This document shows, piece after piece, positions 34,036 through 34,615 of a DNA stretch of 34,615 nucleotides; the first letter of the stretch is position 1, and every line of letters begins with the position of its first letter. The stretch spans positions 1 through 34,615 of the forward strand of contig JANQLQ010000162.1 of NCBI GenBank assembly GCA_028280565.1, given 5' to 3'. The DNA comes from Fulvivirga sp. GTDB lineage: Bacteria; Bacteroidota; Bacteroidia; Cytophagales; Cyclobacteriaceae. A model generated the notes under the pieces. That model was given only the letters and a program-made list of their open reading frames with translations, had not been told where the DNA came from and ran no database searches. The translations under genes were made by a program, and so were the position numbers.

Positions 34036-34615
34036 ATGGATTACAATACAAGTTTGCCTCGCCTGATCTTGAAAGAATACGGGAGAAACATCCAGAAATT
34101 GGTCAACTACCTGGGAACGATAGAGGACGAAGAAGAAAGGCTTAAGAATGCGCATACCTTGGTAGAGCTCATGAAGCAAATTGCTCCTTCGGTAAAAGAA
34201 ACCAATGAAACAAACCAGAAGCTCTGGGATGATATGCATATCATGTCCGAATTTAACCTGGACATAGACGGTCCCTACCCGGTGCCGGAAAAAGACGTGC
34301 TCAACAAAAAACCACAACGTGTACCTTATGTCAACAACCGGATAAAGTATAAGCACTATGGGAGAAACATTGAGCTTTTGGTAAAAGAGGCCATAAAAAA
34401 AGAAGATCCACAAGAACGGGAAGATGCCATTATATACATAGGAAAGCTGATGAAAAGCTTCTACAGCAGTTGGAATAAGGAGGTGATAGAAGATGCTGTG
34501 ATCCTGGAAAATATTAAGGCGATATCTGATGGAGCCCTGGACATTGACTTGGAAAGGGTAAAAGAAGACAACCTTTTTGAGCGGCTCTACAAGGATAAGA
34601 GAAAGTCTGGCCGCC
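34036..34615 (+). CDS. DUF4290 family protein, 3' end cut by the window
   Basis: An open frame starting at ATG 34036 (MDYNTSLPRLILKEYGRNIQ) with 193 full codons and no stop before the window end. It shows two similar acidic-helical units: LILKEYGRNIQKLVNYLGTIEDEEERLK and RIKYKHYGRNIELLVKEAIKKEDPQERE, each with a YGRNI motif, separated by DIDGPYPVPEKDVLNKKPQRVPY. This pattern fits the Bacteroidota family DUF4290, whose function is unknown. It follows the helicase by 47 bases and may be co-transcribed. Confidence 0.85.
   Translation, partial: MDYNTSLPRLILKEYGRNIQKLVNYLGTIEDEEERLKNAHTLVELMKQIAPSVKETNETNQKLWDDMHIMSEFNLDIDGPYPVPEKDVLNKKPQRVPYVNNRIKYKHYGRNIELLVKEAIKKEDPQEREDAIIYIGKLMKSFYSSWNKEVIEDAVILENIKAISDGALDIDLERVKEDNLFERLYKDKRKSGR

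Noticed and set aside
1-34615. CRISPR arrays, tRNA or rRNA genes, insertion sequences, prophage
   Set aside because: Gaps were read for regular short repeats, T-loop signatures, transposase or integrase frames and flanking repeats; none were found.

Overview
The window looks like chromosomal DNA from a Bacteroidota bacterium, probably of the Cytophagales/Cytophagia type (inference). The evidence is a protein with a gliding-motility/type IX secretion sorting domain, families largely confined to the phylum (DUF3078, DUF3109, DUF4290), a zinc-free form of ribosomal protein L32, few Shine-Dalgarno start sites, and several matches to the Bacteroidota promoter TTTG-N18/19-TAnnTTTG. Nearly all genes are ordinary core genes. 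I see no phage, integrase, CRISPR array, rRNA or tRNA.

Left part (1-13 kb): a diverged copy of a dispersed ~190 bp repeat; a membrane-anchored TPR-CHAT protein whose expected catalytic cysteine is serine; dnaX with a ten-A slippery run that appears to give two products, a 367-residue gamma-like protein and a 578-residue tau-like protein; a DUF3078 outer-membrane protein; a single-domain response regulator; an O-methyltransferase/MltD-like transglycosylase operon; and a ~990-residue type IX-secreted protein directly coupled to a DCC thiol-disulfide oxidoreductase gene.

Middle (13-24 kb): two small uncharacterised genes; an overlapping PlsB-like acyltransferase/gpsA pair (glycerol-3-phosphate production and acylation); an ~840 bp gene-free island with the second repeat copy and decayed hairpin-type repeats; greA-HIT with a consensus promoter; a membrane-bound pentapeptide-repeat protein; the overlapping or closely spaced rsmA-mgtE-2-hydroxyacid dehydrogenase operon; and divergent pdxA.

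Right part (24-34.6 kb): a TerB-like gene; then the conserved cluster DUF177(YceD)-rpmF-plsX-fabH-efp-accB-accC, which joins ribosome assembly and translation with the start of fatty acid synthesis and ends in a strong intrinsic terminator; a small beta-barrel protein convergent with DUF3109; a VapBC toxin-antitoxin pair whose promoter -7 box lies inside a perfect 14+14 bp inverted repeat; a PcrA/UvrD helicase; and a DUF4290 gene cut by the window end.

I did not find a large undescribed system. The points most worth checking are the dnaX slippage site, the VapBC operator/promoter, the Cys-to-Ser CHAT protein and the dispersed repeat family.
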